Translations under genes and position numbers: made by a program
Shown here: positions 1 to 11,537 of the stretch, piece by piece
Numbering within the stretch: the first letter of the stretch is position 1
Layout of the letters: the number at the start of each line of letters is the position of its first letter
Notes under the pieces: generated by a model
Database searches by the model: none
What the model was told of the DNA's origin: nothing
Seen by the model: the letters and a program-made list of their open reading frames with translations, nothing else
Assembly: GCA_001643675.2 (NCBI GenBank)
Contig: LSRY02000002.1
Coordinates: 1,839,501-1,903,500, forward strand
Direction of reading: 5' to 3'
DNA from: Monocercomonoides exilis
Taxonomy: Eukaryota; Preaxostyla; Oxymonadida; Polymastigidae
DNA: 64,000 nt

Positions 1-1
1 C

Positions 2-739
2 AAGATATCAACAGTTCCCAAAATACCTCAAATCATTTCACCAACATTTGCAGACCCTCTTTTATTATCAGCATCATCCTCCTCTTCCTCATCCTCATCC
101 ATTTCACCGCTTTCATTCATTCCGCATTCGTCTCTGCTTCCCTCTGCCTCTTCATCATCATCCAGCTCTCAAGCCTCATCGACAACTCAACTCACACCTC
201 AGACTATCACTTTGCAGCATCGTCTTATTCCTTGCCGCATTCTCCTGCTGCAAATGGGCAGAGCAGTCGGCGTTCTCAGCGCTTTCCTTTCGTCTGACTC
301 ATACAGAATCTATCAGCAGCACATTCATGATAAGGACGTTGAAGAGAAAAGAAAAGAGGAAGAGAAGAGGAGAATTGAGATTGAGAAGCAAAAGAAAGAA
401 CAAAAAGAGAAAGCATTAGCACGGAGATCAAATGCAAGCTTGTCTCAAGAGACTTACAATGCAGCTATTCCTATGATTTCTGTGTCTTCATCAAATGCTT
501 CTGCTCTTTCGAGTGATTATCCAAATGATCCTCAGGCTATGCCCAGACCCAAACTGTCTCACTCAGCTTCTCCTTCTCCTGTTCCTGCACAGCCTTCGGA
601 TCCACCAAGGAAAAAGAAGAAAAAGAGATCTATAAGTAGGAGCAAATCCACAGATCCAGAGGGAGAGTCTTCTGAAGCACTTCTTTCCCAAATTGCCCAG
701 CTTTCAGAAGATGAAATTAGAGCATTATTAGGTCAATAG
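2..739 (+). CDS. 3' end of an unidentified protein gene (partial)
   Basis: The reading frame is open from base 2 to a TAG at 737-739, so the gene starts upstream of the window; about 245 residues are visible. Seen: a Ser/Pro/Thr-rich stretch encoded by roughly the first 200 bases, a short moderately hydrophobic segment (around 215-310), then a highly charged Glu/Lys/Arg helix (about 330-420), a second Ser/Pro-rich linker, a Lys/Arg-rich patch that could be a nuclear localisation signal (about 605-645), and an acidic end terminating in ALLGQ. No family is recognised. The composition is typical of the low-complexity tails on other proteins of this window, so this may be only the variable tail of a conserved protein. 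The stop lies 177 bp before the next start codon on the same strand. Confidence 0.55.
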   Translation, partial: KISTVPKIPQIISPTFADPLLLSASSSSSSSSSISPLSFIPHSSLLPSASSSSSSSQASSTTQLTPQTITLQHRLIPCRILLLQMGRAVGVLSAFLSSDSYRIYQQHIHDKDVEEKRKEEEKRRIEIEKQKKEQKEKALARRSNASLSQETYNAAIPMISVSSSNASALSSDYPNDPQAMPRPKLSHSASPSPVPAQPSDPPRKKKKKRSISRSKSTDPEGESSEALLSQIAQLSEDEIRALLGQ

Positions 740-916
740 AATTTTGAATATATTGTTAATTTTTTGCGTTTGAAAAGTTTTATTGATAAAATAAAAATTA
801 TCTACTCAGTTTTCCTTTAGTTTGTCTTCATTAAAATAAGTGATTGCTGAAGGTTCAAGAGGAAAAGAAGCAAGAAATAATCCAATGATGGTTGACCCAT
901 AATTTTTTAGAAACGG

Positions 917-3900
917 ATGAATGAATCATTTGATGATTCCAAGCTGTATGAGGCATTAAAAAAACTTGGAATATTAAGTTTCAGAGGCAAACAATATGAA
1001 TGCATAAAAGCGATATTAGATGGAAACGATGTATTTGCCCTTTGGCCCACTGGAGCTGGTTTTTCATTTTTTTTATTTAATTTTTTAAAAGTGAGTTATC
1101 GATATGCAAATAAATTCATTTGATTCTGTGTGTTATTTGTAATTCTGTATAATTTTCCCAAGGAAAATCACTTGTTTATCAGCTTCCTGCTCTCGTTACA
1201 AACAAAATGTCAATTGTTGTTTCTCCGCTGATAGCTTTGATGATAGATCAAGTTAATAATCTTCAGGCACGTGGAGTTGATGCGAATGTAATATGTAGCA
1301 CAAAGACTCGTTCAGAAAATGCCAAAGTATTCATAAGCTTTTATTAGTACTAATAATTAATTTTTTCAGATTTTTTCGAATCTTAATCAAAGAAAACCTT
1401 CCATTTCGGTTCTTTATGTAACCCCTGAAATGGTAGCTACAGATCGATTTCAATCTGTCTTAAAACATCTTGTGGAGAATAATTGTGTGGGGTTATTTGC
1501 AATTGACGAGGCTCATATGATCTCTCAATGGGGCCATCAATTTCGTCCAGAATATAGACAACTTGGTATACTTCGTACTTTATATCCGAAGATACCTATT
1601 GCTGCCTTGACTGCCACGGCTGTTCCTCAGTTTTGAATATTTTAATTTTTTATTTTTGCTTCATTTTTATTACTGAAACATTAACGAAAATAGGATCCGT
1701 GAAGACATCAAAAAGCAGTTAAACATACCAAATGCAATACATTTTATAACAACATTTAACAGACCAAATATGTATCTAACTGCTTTTTTTTTTCTATTAT
1801 TTTTTTTAACTTTTTTCTTTCAAAGATATTATACTGTAACATACAAAGATTTATTAAAGAATCCAATGGAATATCTTTTTTCGTTTGTGAAAAGAGTGCT
1901 TCCGTCATGTATAGGTGCATTACCTGCCTCAGAAACTGCGACTCCTTCAAAATCCCCTTCGACAGAGGCAGCTCATTCAGAATCACCATCTCACAATTCC
2001 ACTTCATTGCCCACTTCATTTTCAAATTCAAAGCACATTTCAGATTCTTCTTCTCAACTCACTTCACAACAGCAATCAAAAATAGATCCATTTAAACCCG
2101 AATCACCAAAATCAATTTCCTCAAAGTTCACAAACTCACCATCATCAAATGCAATCGCAGGGAAAACGTTAGATGCATTTTTCAGCCGTGTTATAAATGA
2201 GTCATCTCACCAGGCTCAGTCACTCATAGTATCGATACCCCAAATCGCATCGCCAAAGCTGACTTCAAAGGACAAAAATCCAATTGTGATTGCGGACGAC
2301 GACAATGAAGACGAAAGTGGAGATGATGATGGATTGATAATGCTACAAAATCCTATGCATTCAGACAAAGCTTCTGAAACTGAAGGTAATTCAGCTCAGC
2401 TATCAAATGCGATGTTTGCAGTGCCAAAGGCTTCAACAGATCCTTCAAGCGATTTTTCATTTGATTCGGTGTCTTTCCAATCCTCCAGTGCTTTTTCTTC
2501 ACTTCATCCACTTCAGCCGTCAATGCAAAGTCATTCGCCATTTCGCCCAGCGTCTGACTTCAGGCCAGCCTCATTTCACACACCTCGCCGCATTTCAACA
2601 GACACAAACCCAAACAGCATTTCGCCTTCTCCATCGCCATCTCCCTTTTCTTCACCTTCTCCTTCACCTTCTCCTTCTCCTTCTCGTGGAGCTTCTCGTT
2701 CAACAACGCCTTCTTCAGAACAGAAAGAGAACACGCCAACAAGACAGAAGAATCAGTTGCCTCCTTTTTTGATTCCTCCGCCTATTCCTTCGTCTGCGGC
2801 ACCAACTGACTCTTCGTCGTCTTTCTCGTCTTTGATGAATCTTCCGGAGTCTTTCTTTAGCAAAGGACTGGGAATCGTCTATTGCAGAACAAGAGCTGAA
2901 TGCGACTCAACAGCTTTTTACCTTCAGACTCAAGGTATTAGCAACTTGATCTTAAATAAATTGACTTATTTTTATCTTTATAATTTTAAACATACAAAAA
3001 TGTATTGATTTCGAACAAACATATCCTCTTCTATGTTCTATTCTCAGGTGTGCGATGTCTGTCATATCATGCAGGTCTGAGCGACAAAGAGCGTATTTCC
3101 ATCCAGAATCGGTGGGGGCCTGAGTATCCAGTTATTGTAGGGACAATTGCACTGGGGATGGGAATTGACCAGCCAAACATCCGGTTTGTGGCGCACACGT
3201 CGATTCCAGAGAGTCCTGAAAGCTTTTACCAGGAGAGCGGGAGAGGAGGAAGAGATGGGCTTCCGTCGTGGGCGATGTTGATGTACTCGAGAAGCGATGC
3301 AGAAAGAATACGATGGATAATCTCAAAGGAAAGCGAGAGGGGAGAAGAGAAGCTGAGGATGAAGTACAAAGAGCAGAATTCAAACAAGAACTCAGAAAGC
3401 AGCATCTTCAATGGGATGACAGAGACAGAAAAAGAAAAGGTCAAAGAAAAGATTTTTGGTAAGTCCCGTTCAAAAGTAAGTCAAATGAATGCTTTTTCAT
3501 CATCATCTTCTTCCTCTTTTTTGAATGAATCTCTGAAGAAGCTGAGGAATGAGACAGAAAACAAACTGGAAAAGCTGACGAAAATGATGGAGATCTGCGA
3601 GACAACCGAGTGCAGACGAAGACTTCTTCTGAACTACCTTGGCGAAGAGAAGAAGAAATCAAGCCCAACAAAACCTGTTTCAAACTTGTTTCCCAGTGCG
3701 TCCGATCAACAGCCAAAACCTTCTTTGGCAAAGGCTCAGCCGTTGCGTGCGACTTCTCCTTCTTCGTCTCCGATTGCCAGGACAACAAGGCCTCCATTAG
3801 GAGTCCCAAGAACCCATTCGCAGACGCTTATTCGTGCTTCGTCTTCTCCTTCTCCTTCCATTTCGACATCGCCCTCACCAACAGCAGTCACACTTGCATC

Positions 3901-5620
3901 CACACTTGCCTCTCCTTTGTCTCCTGGCCCAACCTCTCCTCCTTTGACAGTGTCTCATCTCTCCAAGCGCAATTCCAGTTCTGTCCAGCTGCATCCACAC
4001 ATCCAATCCAATCCAGCAACACCACAACGAAAGGCATCACGCTCAGCTGATGTTGGCTGTGGCGGGTGCGACTGCTGCTGCTTTCCTGAATATGTTGCTT
4101 CTTCGCTGGCTCTGCTCAACAACAGAAATCCCTCTGATCTCGACAGTTATGACGATGATCCGTTTGAGCTGGAGAGGAAGATGAGGAAGAAAGCCAAGAA
4201 GTTTAAAAGCAAAGCCTGGAAAAAGAAACTGAAGCATGACAGTTATGACTATGATGATGAGGATGAAGGAGGCGGAGGAGAATACAACGAGTACAAAAAG
4301 GACTATAGTGATGACGATAGCGCTGTTGAAGTCAGTTCTGATGAAGACATTCAAAGCAGTTCAGAAGACGAAGGAATGCTGCTGGCAAAGAGGATGCTGA
4401 TCGGAACCAGCCAGTTCATGAATGATTCTGACAACGAAGGAGTAAGCAACACACAACTGAGCGGAGAGAAAGATGAAGATGGATGCAATGAAGGAAACAT
4501 GTCTTCGCTTTCAATGGCCCCAACATTTCGGACTGCTTCATCTTTGTCGCACTCTGTTTCGTTCCAAAAGGCTTCATCGCTTAAGTCTTCTTCGTTTTCT
4601 ACTCGTTTTTCTCCTTCCTCTTCAAAAGCTTCATCAGTTTCTTTTTCTCCCGCTTCTTCATTTCTGCAGACTGCTTCTTCATCTGATTCAAAAGCAAAGC
4701 ATTCTTCATCTCTGCCGAGTTCAGATTCGATTAAGTCTCTTGCTTCACTTGCATCACTCTCAAGCACAACGCCTCTTGTTCTGTCAACTGGAGATATGGG
4801 CTCTGAAGCAACTCTTTTTGATGATGAAATCGAAGAGAAGAAGAAAAACACACAAAAGAAGACTGATTTTTCGCTGCTCCTTTCTGAAGTGTGCGGATCT
4901 CCAAAATCCGGTCAAACAACTGGAGGCAGTTCTTCTGCTTCACTTCCTTCTTTTTCCTCACCGACTTGTTTGAGTCAGAACAATAAAGTGAAAAATGAAG
5001 CAGCAGGAACCCAATTCAAAAGCAAAGCGTTTTCTTCTCTTCTTTCTCCTTTGTCATCGACTGCACCTCTCAAACACACCAATCATTTTGCACAGCCTTT
5101 GTCTGCAACAGCCACAAAATCGCAAGTTGAATCACATTCTGGCTCAACAACTCATTCATCATCGATTAAGTCAGAACTTCCATCTTCTCCTGCAAAAGCT
5201 CGCATCGATGAAAAGACTAAAGATGAAGAAGACAAAGAATTGGATGATCTGATGAACTATTTCCAAAAGAAAGAAAGAGAAGATTTTTCAAAGTTCAAAA
5301 AGAGAAAGCCGTCTTTACACGACAGAGTGATGAATAATTCGTCATCGTTTCCGAATAATTCTTTCAAAGCATCACCAAATCATTTTTCAAGATTTAAATC
5401 GTCATTATCCACAGAAAGTAATCATAGAATTCAAAAACCACAAGGCGATAAGCCAATTCATCCTGTTTCAAAATATCTCGATATCACAAATCACAAGCCA
5501 GGATTAATTGGTTCCCCTCCTTCTTCACCTAAAAAACCTTCAATGCGCTCATCATTTTCATTGTTTTCAGCAATAGCCATGTTTGGAGGAAAGCCCACAC
5601 CTCAACCTCCCCCAAAATAG
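917..5620 (+). CDS. RecQ-family DNA helicase (RecQ5-like), six exons
   Basis: ATP-dependent 3'-5' DNA helicase for recombination and replication repair, expected in the nucleus. Proposed exons 917-1058, 1163-1326, 1370-1629, 1694-1771, 1826-2934 and 3048-5620 join in frame to 1441 residues. Seen: motif 0 (FRGKQYECIKAIL), Walker A GAGKS split by intron 1, the DEAH box, the TATA motif, FNRPN leading into lobe 2, GIVYCRTRAECDS, the YHAGL segment and QESGRGGRDG (motif VI). A zinc subdomain is present: CRRRLLLNYLGE near 3610-3650 and CGGCDCCC near 4060-4083. Both the lobe 1-lobe 2 linker (about 1916-2860) and the zinc subdomain (about 3650-4050) carry Ser/Pro-rich insertions. The C-terminal 500 residues are low complexity, and no HRDC domain is seen. 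The RecQ5 assignment rests on the VAHTSIPES-FYQESGR region. Family is sure, subtype likely; the 5' splice sites GTTTTT and GTTTTG are non-standard. Confidence 0.88.
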
Positions 5621-5744
5621 CAACTGTTTATATTTTTTATTTGTTCTATTTTTGTTTATTTAAAAATTTTGACAAGTTATCAAGTTAAATATTAAAAAAT
5701 GGGAACAAGATCTCAATAATTCTCTCTTCCTATTGAATATTGGA

Positions 5745-8700
5745 ATGAACAATGTCCAACTCCTTGTCCAACGAATAAAACTTTCTGAAAACGAACAACT
5801 TCAGGAGGAAGCTTTGCAAGAACTTCTTGAAAAAACAAATGAATGTAAAACTATTCAAATAGACGAGGAAGGAGTCATTTCACTTTTTGATCTTCTTGGA
5901 AAAAATCCGTCAAACACTGATAAAATTCGCAATGTTTTGAACATATTGTGCAATCTTATGGCTAAGCCTGTAGGCAATAGTCCGCTTTCTGATTCAACAA
6001 AATTACATATTCAATTTACAATCAACAATGGAGGAATTAACAAGCTTATCGGGCTTCTAGATAGCAAAGATCATTATGTAAAGTTATTTACTCTTTTGAT
6101 TTTGCAATCAATTTTTTGCGTAAATGGCGAAGCAGTTTCAAGTGGTATTATTGTGGGCCGTGGAATTGCACCTCTTATAGCCATTTTGAAGCAGCCACGC
6201 GAAGCTCTTCGTAGTGAAGGACTTCAATTTTTACAATCTCTTTGCAGTGATAATGAGATCCTTCAATCAGCTGCTTGTATGCAAGGGGCGTTTGAAGCAT
6301 GCTTCTCGTTATTTGTTCAGCTACAAGTGGATGATCCTACAATTCCGTTGATTTTCACACTAATGCAAATATTGCTTCACTCAACTGTTTCAAGACGGTA
6401 CTTTCGGACAGAGAGTTCAAAACAGTTAACAAATCTTCTTCAAATTCCTCAACACGCTCTTCCTCTTCGCCCTTTTTCTCCAAGAGCAACAATTGTGCGT
6501 GAAGCCATTCATTTAGCATTTACTCTTAGCAAAGGAGATATTTCAGAAACCAAAGAATCCAGAAAAGCTTTTCTACAAAGCGGCCTGACAGAGCAGCTTG
6601 TGACAAATCTTGTTATTGAAGATCTTCCAATTGCTGTCAGATCTCCACTCATGTATCTCCTTTCAATACTATGCTATCGTCATCCTCAAACGCAAATTCT
6701 TATAGCAACTCCTCGTTCAGTTCCACGGCCATCGTCTCCATCTCCTGCATCGAATACGAAACAGTGTGCACAATCACCTCAAAATAGCAAGTTGCCTACT
6801 TTTTCTTCCACCTATCTGAGCACCTCTTTTTCACCTATATCATCTTCGTCAGTAGGTCAGCACTCTTCCTCGTCTATGACATTCTCAGCTCCAGAACCGC
6901 CAATGCCTCTGAAAGCAGTGTATCCTCAGTCACAGAGCTATCAGTGCGGTATCGACATTGCTGTGCAGCTTCTGACGACGAATCAGTTTGAAGAATGGGA
7001 AGCCAACCTGCAGAAAAGAGAGCGTGGGATGATTGAATTGAAGAAAGAACAAGCAGCCACAGAAAAGATGATGAAGACAATTGTGGAAAACGAAGAAGAG
7101 AAAGAAAAAACAGAAGAAAAACAAGACAATCCAAGCACATCAAATGCAGACAACACTAAAAATGGAAAAGAAGCAGAAGACAAAGAAGGCAGCGATGAAG
7201 AGAAGACGGCACTGTGTTCTTTGGCTCAAGTGCATAGGCTGCAGAAGAATGCTCGTCGTTTGCTGTATTCCTTTATGGAGCACAATTCACTGCTGCAGAC
7301 AGTTGCATCCACTTTGGTCATCACCCAAGATCTGTCTTTGCCTTCCTCTCAGCCTCATCTTTCTTACTCTCCTTTGTCTTACTCTCCTGCTTCAAGTGAG
7401 AATACAAACACAAATTCCGATTCTTCTTCGAAATGCCCTGCTCCCACAATGTCTGTTCTCCCTCTTAACTTCGCTCGCTCTGATTCAACATCATTCTTGA
7501 AGACTCCAACGCCCTTTGCCCACACCCCAACACCAAAGGCTTCTACTCCACCTCCTCTTCTTCTTTCCCGCTCTCCTCATTCTTCCTTCTTGTCTCTTGC
7601 TGCTGGCTCGTCAGCTTCTATACCTAATTCAATTTCAATGAATACCTTCTCTTCTTCTTCTACTCGTTCAATCTCTCCTCATCTGTCTTCCTCTTCTTTC
7701 TCGCAGCTGTCAAATCGCTCGCCTTCTCCCTTCAAAACCGCAGACGCTGCGCACAATCCTCACTCGTTTCTCTTCTCTTCGATTCCACATTCATCTTCCT
7801 CTCCAACTTTTTCTTCCTCTCCCACTCCCTCCTCTTCCTCCTGCTCTTCCCATCGCCTTCTTCATTCCTCTCCTCTTTCGCCGTCTGAACTTCCTGTGCC
7901 TTCTCCAAGTGCCATATTGATTAGTCATCTGCTCACACTTCACTCAGGAATGCATTCATTTGTCCCTCTCAGCCAGCACTTTCAGCACATTGGAACAATC
8001 TTCAGCAAGAATGTCTTATCAGAATTGGGCATAACTCCAAAGGAAGAAGAAGTCATTGTGAGTAAAGATGGTATTCAACCAATTCTCATCACACCTTCCC
8101 CTATTAACATGGGAACGCTTACGACTTCTGCTTCGTTTTCTTCTCTTTCTTCGCAATCTCCTTCGAGTTCTCCACTTTCCACGTCTTTTGTCCCTTCTAT
8201 TCCCATTCCACCAGAAAGCATGTCAGCTAACGACCTGCCAATTGCAACTGTCAACACAAATGTTTCATCAGCCAAAGAATTTGCAGTTTCTCCAAACACT
8301 TTTCCTCTCTATGTTTACTGTCGCTCAATGACATATGGCAACTCTGAACAATCGGCTTCTTCGAATGTATCTTCTTCCTCCTCCTCATCATCTTCTTCTT
8401 CAATGCCAACAGATTCATCTATCACTCTTCCTCTCTCATCTGCATATTCCTCGTTTCACTTTCTTGCTCGTATGTTTGACTCCACACTTGCACTATGCAC
8501 TCTTCTGCAGCAGCTCGACGAGAGCTCACGCGAAAGACTGGCAAAAGAGCCTTTCTCATCGACATCGCTGATCCTCACCTATCAGAACAATGGCAATGAA
8601 GACTCTAGAGCAGACGATGACAACAAGTCACCAGCCAAATCCAGTGCCGAACATCAAGTGCTTCCTTCTACTTCTCCATCCAGCTACATTCAGAACAGGA

Positions 8701-11411
8701 CTCATGACTCTTCTGGAAGCCATTCGCTCTTATCGCCTCCGATAACTGCCAATTCGACTGTTTCGTGTTGTGTGATTGATCTCTTTGTTGATCTGGCTGC
8801 TGAGGTGCTTTCGCTGATCCTTGGAAGACATGCTGCCTATTACTACGATGATTGCACTGCTCCTTTTTCTTCTTCGTCTCTTTTTGTTCCGCTCTGCCTG
8901 CCTCTTTTTGTGCTTCTTATTCTCATCCACTTTATCCATAACTCAAAGTTTTGCCTCTCACGTGCTTTGGCTTCTCCGTTCTTCCTTCCTCTTCTGGCTG
9001 ATTTGGCTTCATGTGCAACTGAATCTCCCTCTTCTTCTATGTCTTTTTCCTCTGCTTCTTCTTCTTCTTCTTCTTTGATTGAGCCATCATCATCATCGTC
9101 ATTGTCTGCATCTCCTTCTTTGGGCACGTTCACTTCTTCTCTCACAGATTTCAGCCAAGAGCTTGAGCGCATCTCAATAACTGGCCTTCGAATGAGAGAA
9201 GCGCAGCCAAAAGGCGCAGAAGACGAGAAAGTCAACAGAAGCGATGGAGACAGCCAGGAAAAGACGATCGAGTCGATCAAGTGGGAGCATCAGAACTCGG
9301 CTGAGGTGCTGCGGGAGCTGTTTGACGAGGCAGGGGATGCGCTGCCCAATTGCGAAGAGCGCACGTCCTCTTTGATTGCGCCTCGGCACTCGCTGCAGTC
9401 GCTGCTGAAATCAACACTCCGCTTGAACGGCGCACTCATCTGCACACCTGCCTCCTCGCTGTGCGCCCAGAAGTCGGTCTTTGATGACTTTTTGGTTGAG
9501 ACGAATCCGGAGTCGGCACAAAAAATGTCTTCTTCCTCTTCCTCTTCCTCTCCATCTACCTCTTCTTCTTCTTCTTCTTCTGACACAATCAAAATCCCTC
9601 AGTTTCTTCACGATGTGGCGTGTCTGCTTCTTGTAATTATATTTGACCAGACTCCTCCTCCACACTCTTCTCTCACTCCGCTTTTGGCTACTGTCAAACA
9701 GGAGGAAATGTCTGCAGTGGTGGCACAATCGTCGGTGGACGAGCTATCTTTTTCCGGCGTCTCGTCTTCTCTTTCTTCTTCTTCTTCTTCCAATTCAGCT
9801 GACACTTCTGTTTCATCTTCTCTTCCATCCTCTTCGCAGTCTTCACCTGCATCTTCACCGACTGTTTATGTCAAGCAATTCATCTCCTCATTTCAGATTC
9901 GTTCGGAAGAGCACGTTATCTACGGCTCAAATCTCACTCGCACAGCTGAATTGTCTTCATCATCATCTTCTTCTTCATCATCATCATCATCTTCTTCTTC
10001 TTCTTCTTCTTCCTTTGGTTCTGGTTCTGATGATAATTCTGGCGCTTCCTCATTCACCATCCCACAAAACAAAGAAACCCTCTTCAACTTTCTACAGCAG
10101 CGCTGCGGTGTCAGCACGCTTTCAGATTCTGTTGATCGGTTTAGCTCGTCTTTACTGCTTGTTTCTCAGTCTTCACCGCAGTCTGCTGCTTCTCCACCTC
10201 TTTCTTTGTCTCAGCACTCTTCTCCAACATTCCACTCGCCTTCGCCCTTGTCCTTCCCATCCTCACCTACTGCCTCTCCTCTGCTCTCTTCACAGCAGCA
10301 GCTGTTTGCTCCTCCAGCTTCACCACATCCTCCCCAGCCTCCTTCATTCACCCTCCTTTCTCTTCTGCAAGGTGCGATTCCTTCTGCTCAGTCGCTGGCT
10401 TCTCTTCTTGCTGCACACAAGTCGCTGTTTCAGGAGAGGCTGATGCTGATCTGCTCGAATGCTGGGTGGATGACAGAGACAGAGGAAAAAGCGGAGATGA
10501 AAGCTTTGAAGGGCTGTCTGCATGGCGCACTCAGAGACAAATTGAATGAAATGAAAAAAATGCATAGCAAAGAGCAGCACACACCTCAAAATGCAGCAGA
10601 TGCTGTTTCGAAGATGTCTGATACATCAGACACTGCTGCTGCCAAGCTTGTTACTAATTCTAATAAGCCATCATCGTCGTTATCATTATCATCATCTTCT
10701 TCTTCTTCTACTTCAACTTCATCAACTGAAAAAGATGGCTCATCATTTTCTTTTTCTGCTATTTCTCCTTCTTCGTCTTCGGCTTCTTCTGGTGCAAGCT
10801 CTGCAGTGTCTTTTACTGCCCCACTTGCACTCGGACAGCTCCAGAAATCGCTTGCAGAGGCTGTGCTGGAAAGAGACAGCCTGCGCCAGGAAGTGCAAAG
10901 ATTGACTGAAGAAGCGAAGCAAAGGCAAGACATGGACAAAAGCAGTGAAAAGCGTACTGCTGGTAAAGACAATGAAGCATCAGAGGAACTTCAACAAATC
11001 AGAGCAGAGTTGAAAGCGCGCGAAAGCGAAGTCAAACAGAAGGAAGAAAAAGTTTGCCAGTTGAATGCGGAAAATGCCCAATTGAAGAAAGAGCTGCAGT
11101 TGAAAGAAGCAAAGTTGAAGTCTTTTATAATGATAATGAAGGCCAGCGGAGCAAACATTGAAGAAAATGATATCGAAGCAACGAACAAAAATGAGAAAGG
11201 AAACGAGATTTGTGATTCTGAAAATGGCACTTTGAAAAAAGACGATGATGGAAGCAACGAGGTTATTCAAAAAATGTCAGATGATCTCAAAGAAAAAGAA
11301 ACTACGATCACTTCACTCACTTCACAGCTTAAATCTCTTCAAGATTCGTACGCTTCTCTTCAAAAAGAAAACGAAGAATTAAAGGCGATTATGACTGATC
11401 TGGAAGTTTAG
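5745..11411 (+). CDS. Uso1/p115-like vesicle tethering factor with Ser-rich insertions
   Basis: Uso1/p115 is a Golgi tether: an armadillo-fold globular head, a coiled-coil tail and an acidic C-terminus that contacts golgins and SNAREs. This single exon encodes 1888 residues from the ATG at 5745. Residues about 1-330 are helical-repeat head sequence; the segment IVGRGIAPLIAILKQPREALRSEG and what follows matches the p115 head pattern of repeat helices. Low-complexity Ser/Pro blocks interrupt the head from about residue 330, including a pure Ser run near 9955-10016. Residues about 1690-1885 form a coiled coil ending in LKAIMTDLEV, like the acidic p115 end. A typical p115 is about 960 residues, so roughly half of this protein is inserted low-complexity sequence. 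Assignment rests on the head plus the coiled-coil-to-acidic-tail order; another armadillo/coiled-coil protein is the alternative. Confidence 0.68.
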   Translation: MNNVQLLVQRIKLSENEQLQEEALQELLEKTNECKTIQIDEEGVISLFDLLGKNPSNTDKIRNVLNILCNLMAKPVGNSPLSDSTKLHIQFTINNGGINKLIGLLDSKDHYVKLFTLLILQSIFCVNGEAVSSGIIVGRGIAPLIAILKQPREALRSEGLQFLQSLCSDNEILQSAACMQGAFEACFSLFVQLQVDDPTIPLIFTLMQILLHSTVSRRYFRTESSKQLTNLLQIPQHALPLRPFSPRATIVREAIHLAFTLSKGDISETKESRKAFLQSGLTEQLVTNLVIEDLPIAVRSPLMYLLSILCYRHPQTQILIATPRSVPRPSSPSPASNTKQCAQSPQNSKLPTFSSTYLSTSFSPISSSSVGQHSSSSMTFSAPEPPMPLKAVYPQSQSYQCGIDIAVQLLTTNQFEEWEANLQKRERGMIELKKEQAATEKMMKTIVENEEEKEKTEEKQDNPSTSNADNTKNGKEAEDKEGSDEEKTALCSLAQVHRLQKNARRLLYSFMEHNSLLQTVASTLVITQDLSLPSSQPHLSYSPLSYSPASSENTNTNSDSSSKCPAPTMSVLPLNFARSDSTSFLKTPTPFAHTPTPKASTPPPLLLSRSPHSSFLSLAAGSSASIPNSISMNTFSSSSTRSISPHLSSSSFSQLSNRSPSPFKTADAAHNPHSFLFSSIPHSSSSPTFSSSPTPSSSSCSSHRLLHSSPLSPSELPVPSPSAILISHLLTLHSGMHSFVPLSQHFQHIGTIFSKNVLSELGITPKEEEVIVSKDGIQPILITPSPINMGTLTTSASFSSLSSQSPSSSPLSTSFVPSIPIPPESMSANDLPIATVNTNVSSAKEFAVSPNTFPLYVYCRSMTYGNSEQSASSNVSSSSSSSSSSSMPTDSSITLPLSSAYSSFHFLARMFDSTLALCTLLQQLDESSRERLAKEPFSSTSLILTYQNNGNEDSRADDDNKSPAKSSAEHQVLPSTSPSSYIQNRTHDSSGSHSLLSPPITANSTVSCCVIDLFVDLAAEVLSLILGRHAAYYYDDCTAPFSSSSLFVPLCLPLFVLLILIHFIHNSKFCLSRALASPFFLPLLADLASCATESPSSSMSFSSASSSSSSLIEPSSSSSLSASPSLGTFTSSLTDFSQELERISITGLRMREAQPKGAEDEKVNRSDGDSQEKTIESIKWEHQNSAEVLRELFDEAGDALPNCEERTSSLIAPRHSLQSLLKSTLRLNGALICTPASSLCAQKSVFDDFLVETNPESAQKMSSSSSSSSPSTSSSSSSSDTIKIPQFLHDVACLLLVIIFDQTPPPHSSLTPLLATVKQEEMSAVVAQSSVDELSFSGVSSSLSSSSSSNSADTSVSSSLPSSSQSSPASSPTVYVKQFISSFQIRSEEHVIYGSNLTRTAELSSSSSSSSSSSSSSSSSSSSFGSGSDDNSGASSFTIPQNKETLFNFLQQRCGVSTLSDSVDRFSSSLLLVSQSSPQSAASPPLSLSQHSSPTFHSPSPLSFPSSPTASPLLSSQQQLFAPPASPHPPQPPSFTLLSLLQGAIPSAQSLASLLAAHKSLFQERLMLICSNAGWMTETEEKAEMKALKGCLHGALRDKLNEMKKMHSKEQHTPQNAADAVSKMSDTSDTAAAKLVTNSNKPSSSLSLSSSSSSSTSTSSTEKDGSSFSFSAISPSSSSASSGASSAVSFTAPLALGQLQKSLAEAVLERDSLRQEVQRLTEEAKQRQDMDKSSEKRTAGKDNEASEELQQIRAELKARESEVKQKEEKVCQLNAENAQLKKELQLKEAKLKSFIMIMKASGANIEENDIEATNKNEKGNEICDSENGTLKKDDDGSNEVIQKMSDDLKEKETTITSLTSQLKSLQDSYASLQKENEELKAIMTDLEV

Positions 11412-11537
11412 CCAATTTGTCATTCGTTATTTGTTTTGTTTTAGTTCCTGCTTTGCGGGCATTCTGTTTATGCAAATATGATAAATTTTCAACTTTTCAT
11501 AGAAACATTTTTTCCAAAGTTCCCATCAGTAAATTAA

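Noticed and set aside
3463-3480. Perfect GTAAGT donor in the RecQ last exon
   Set aside because: The frame stays open and low-complexity coding continues; no acceptor gave a better protein.
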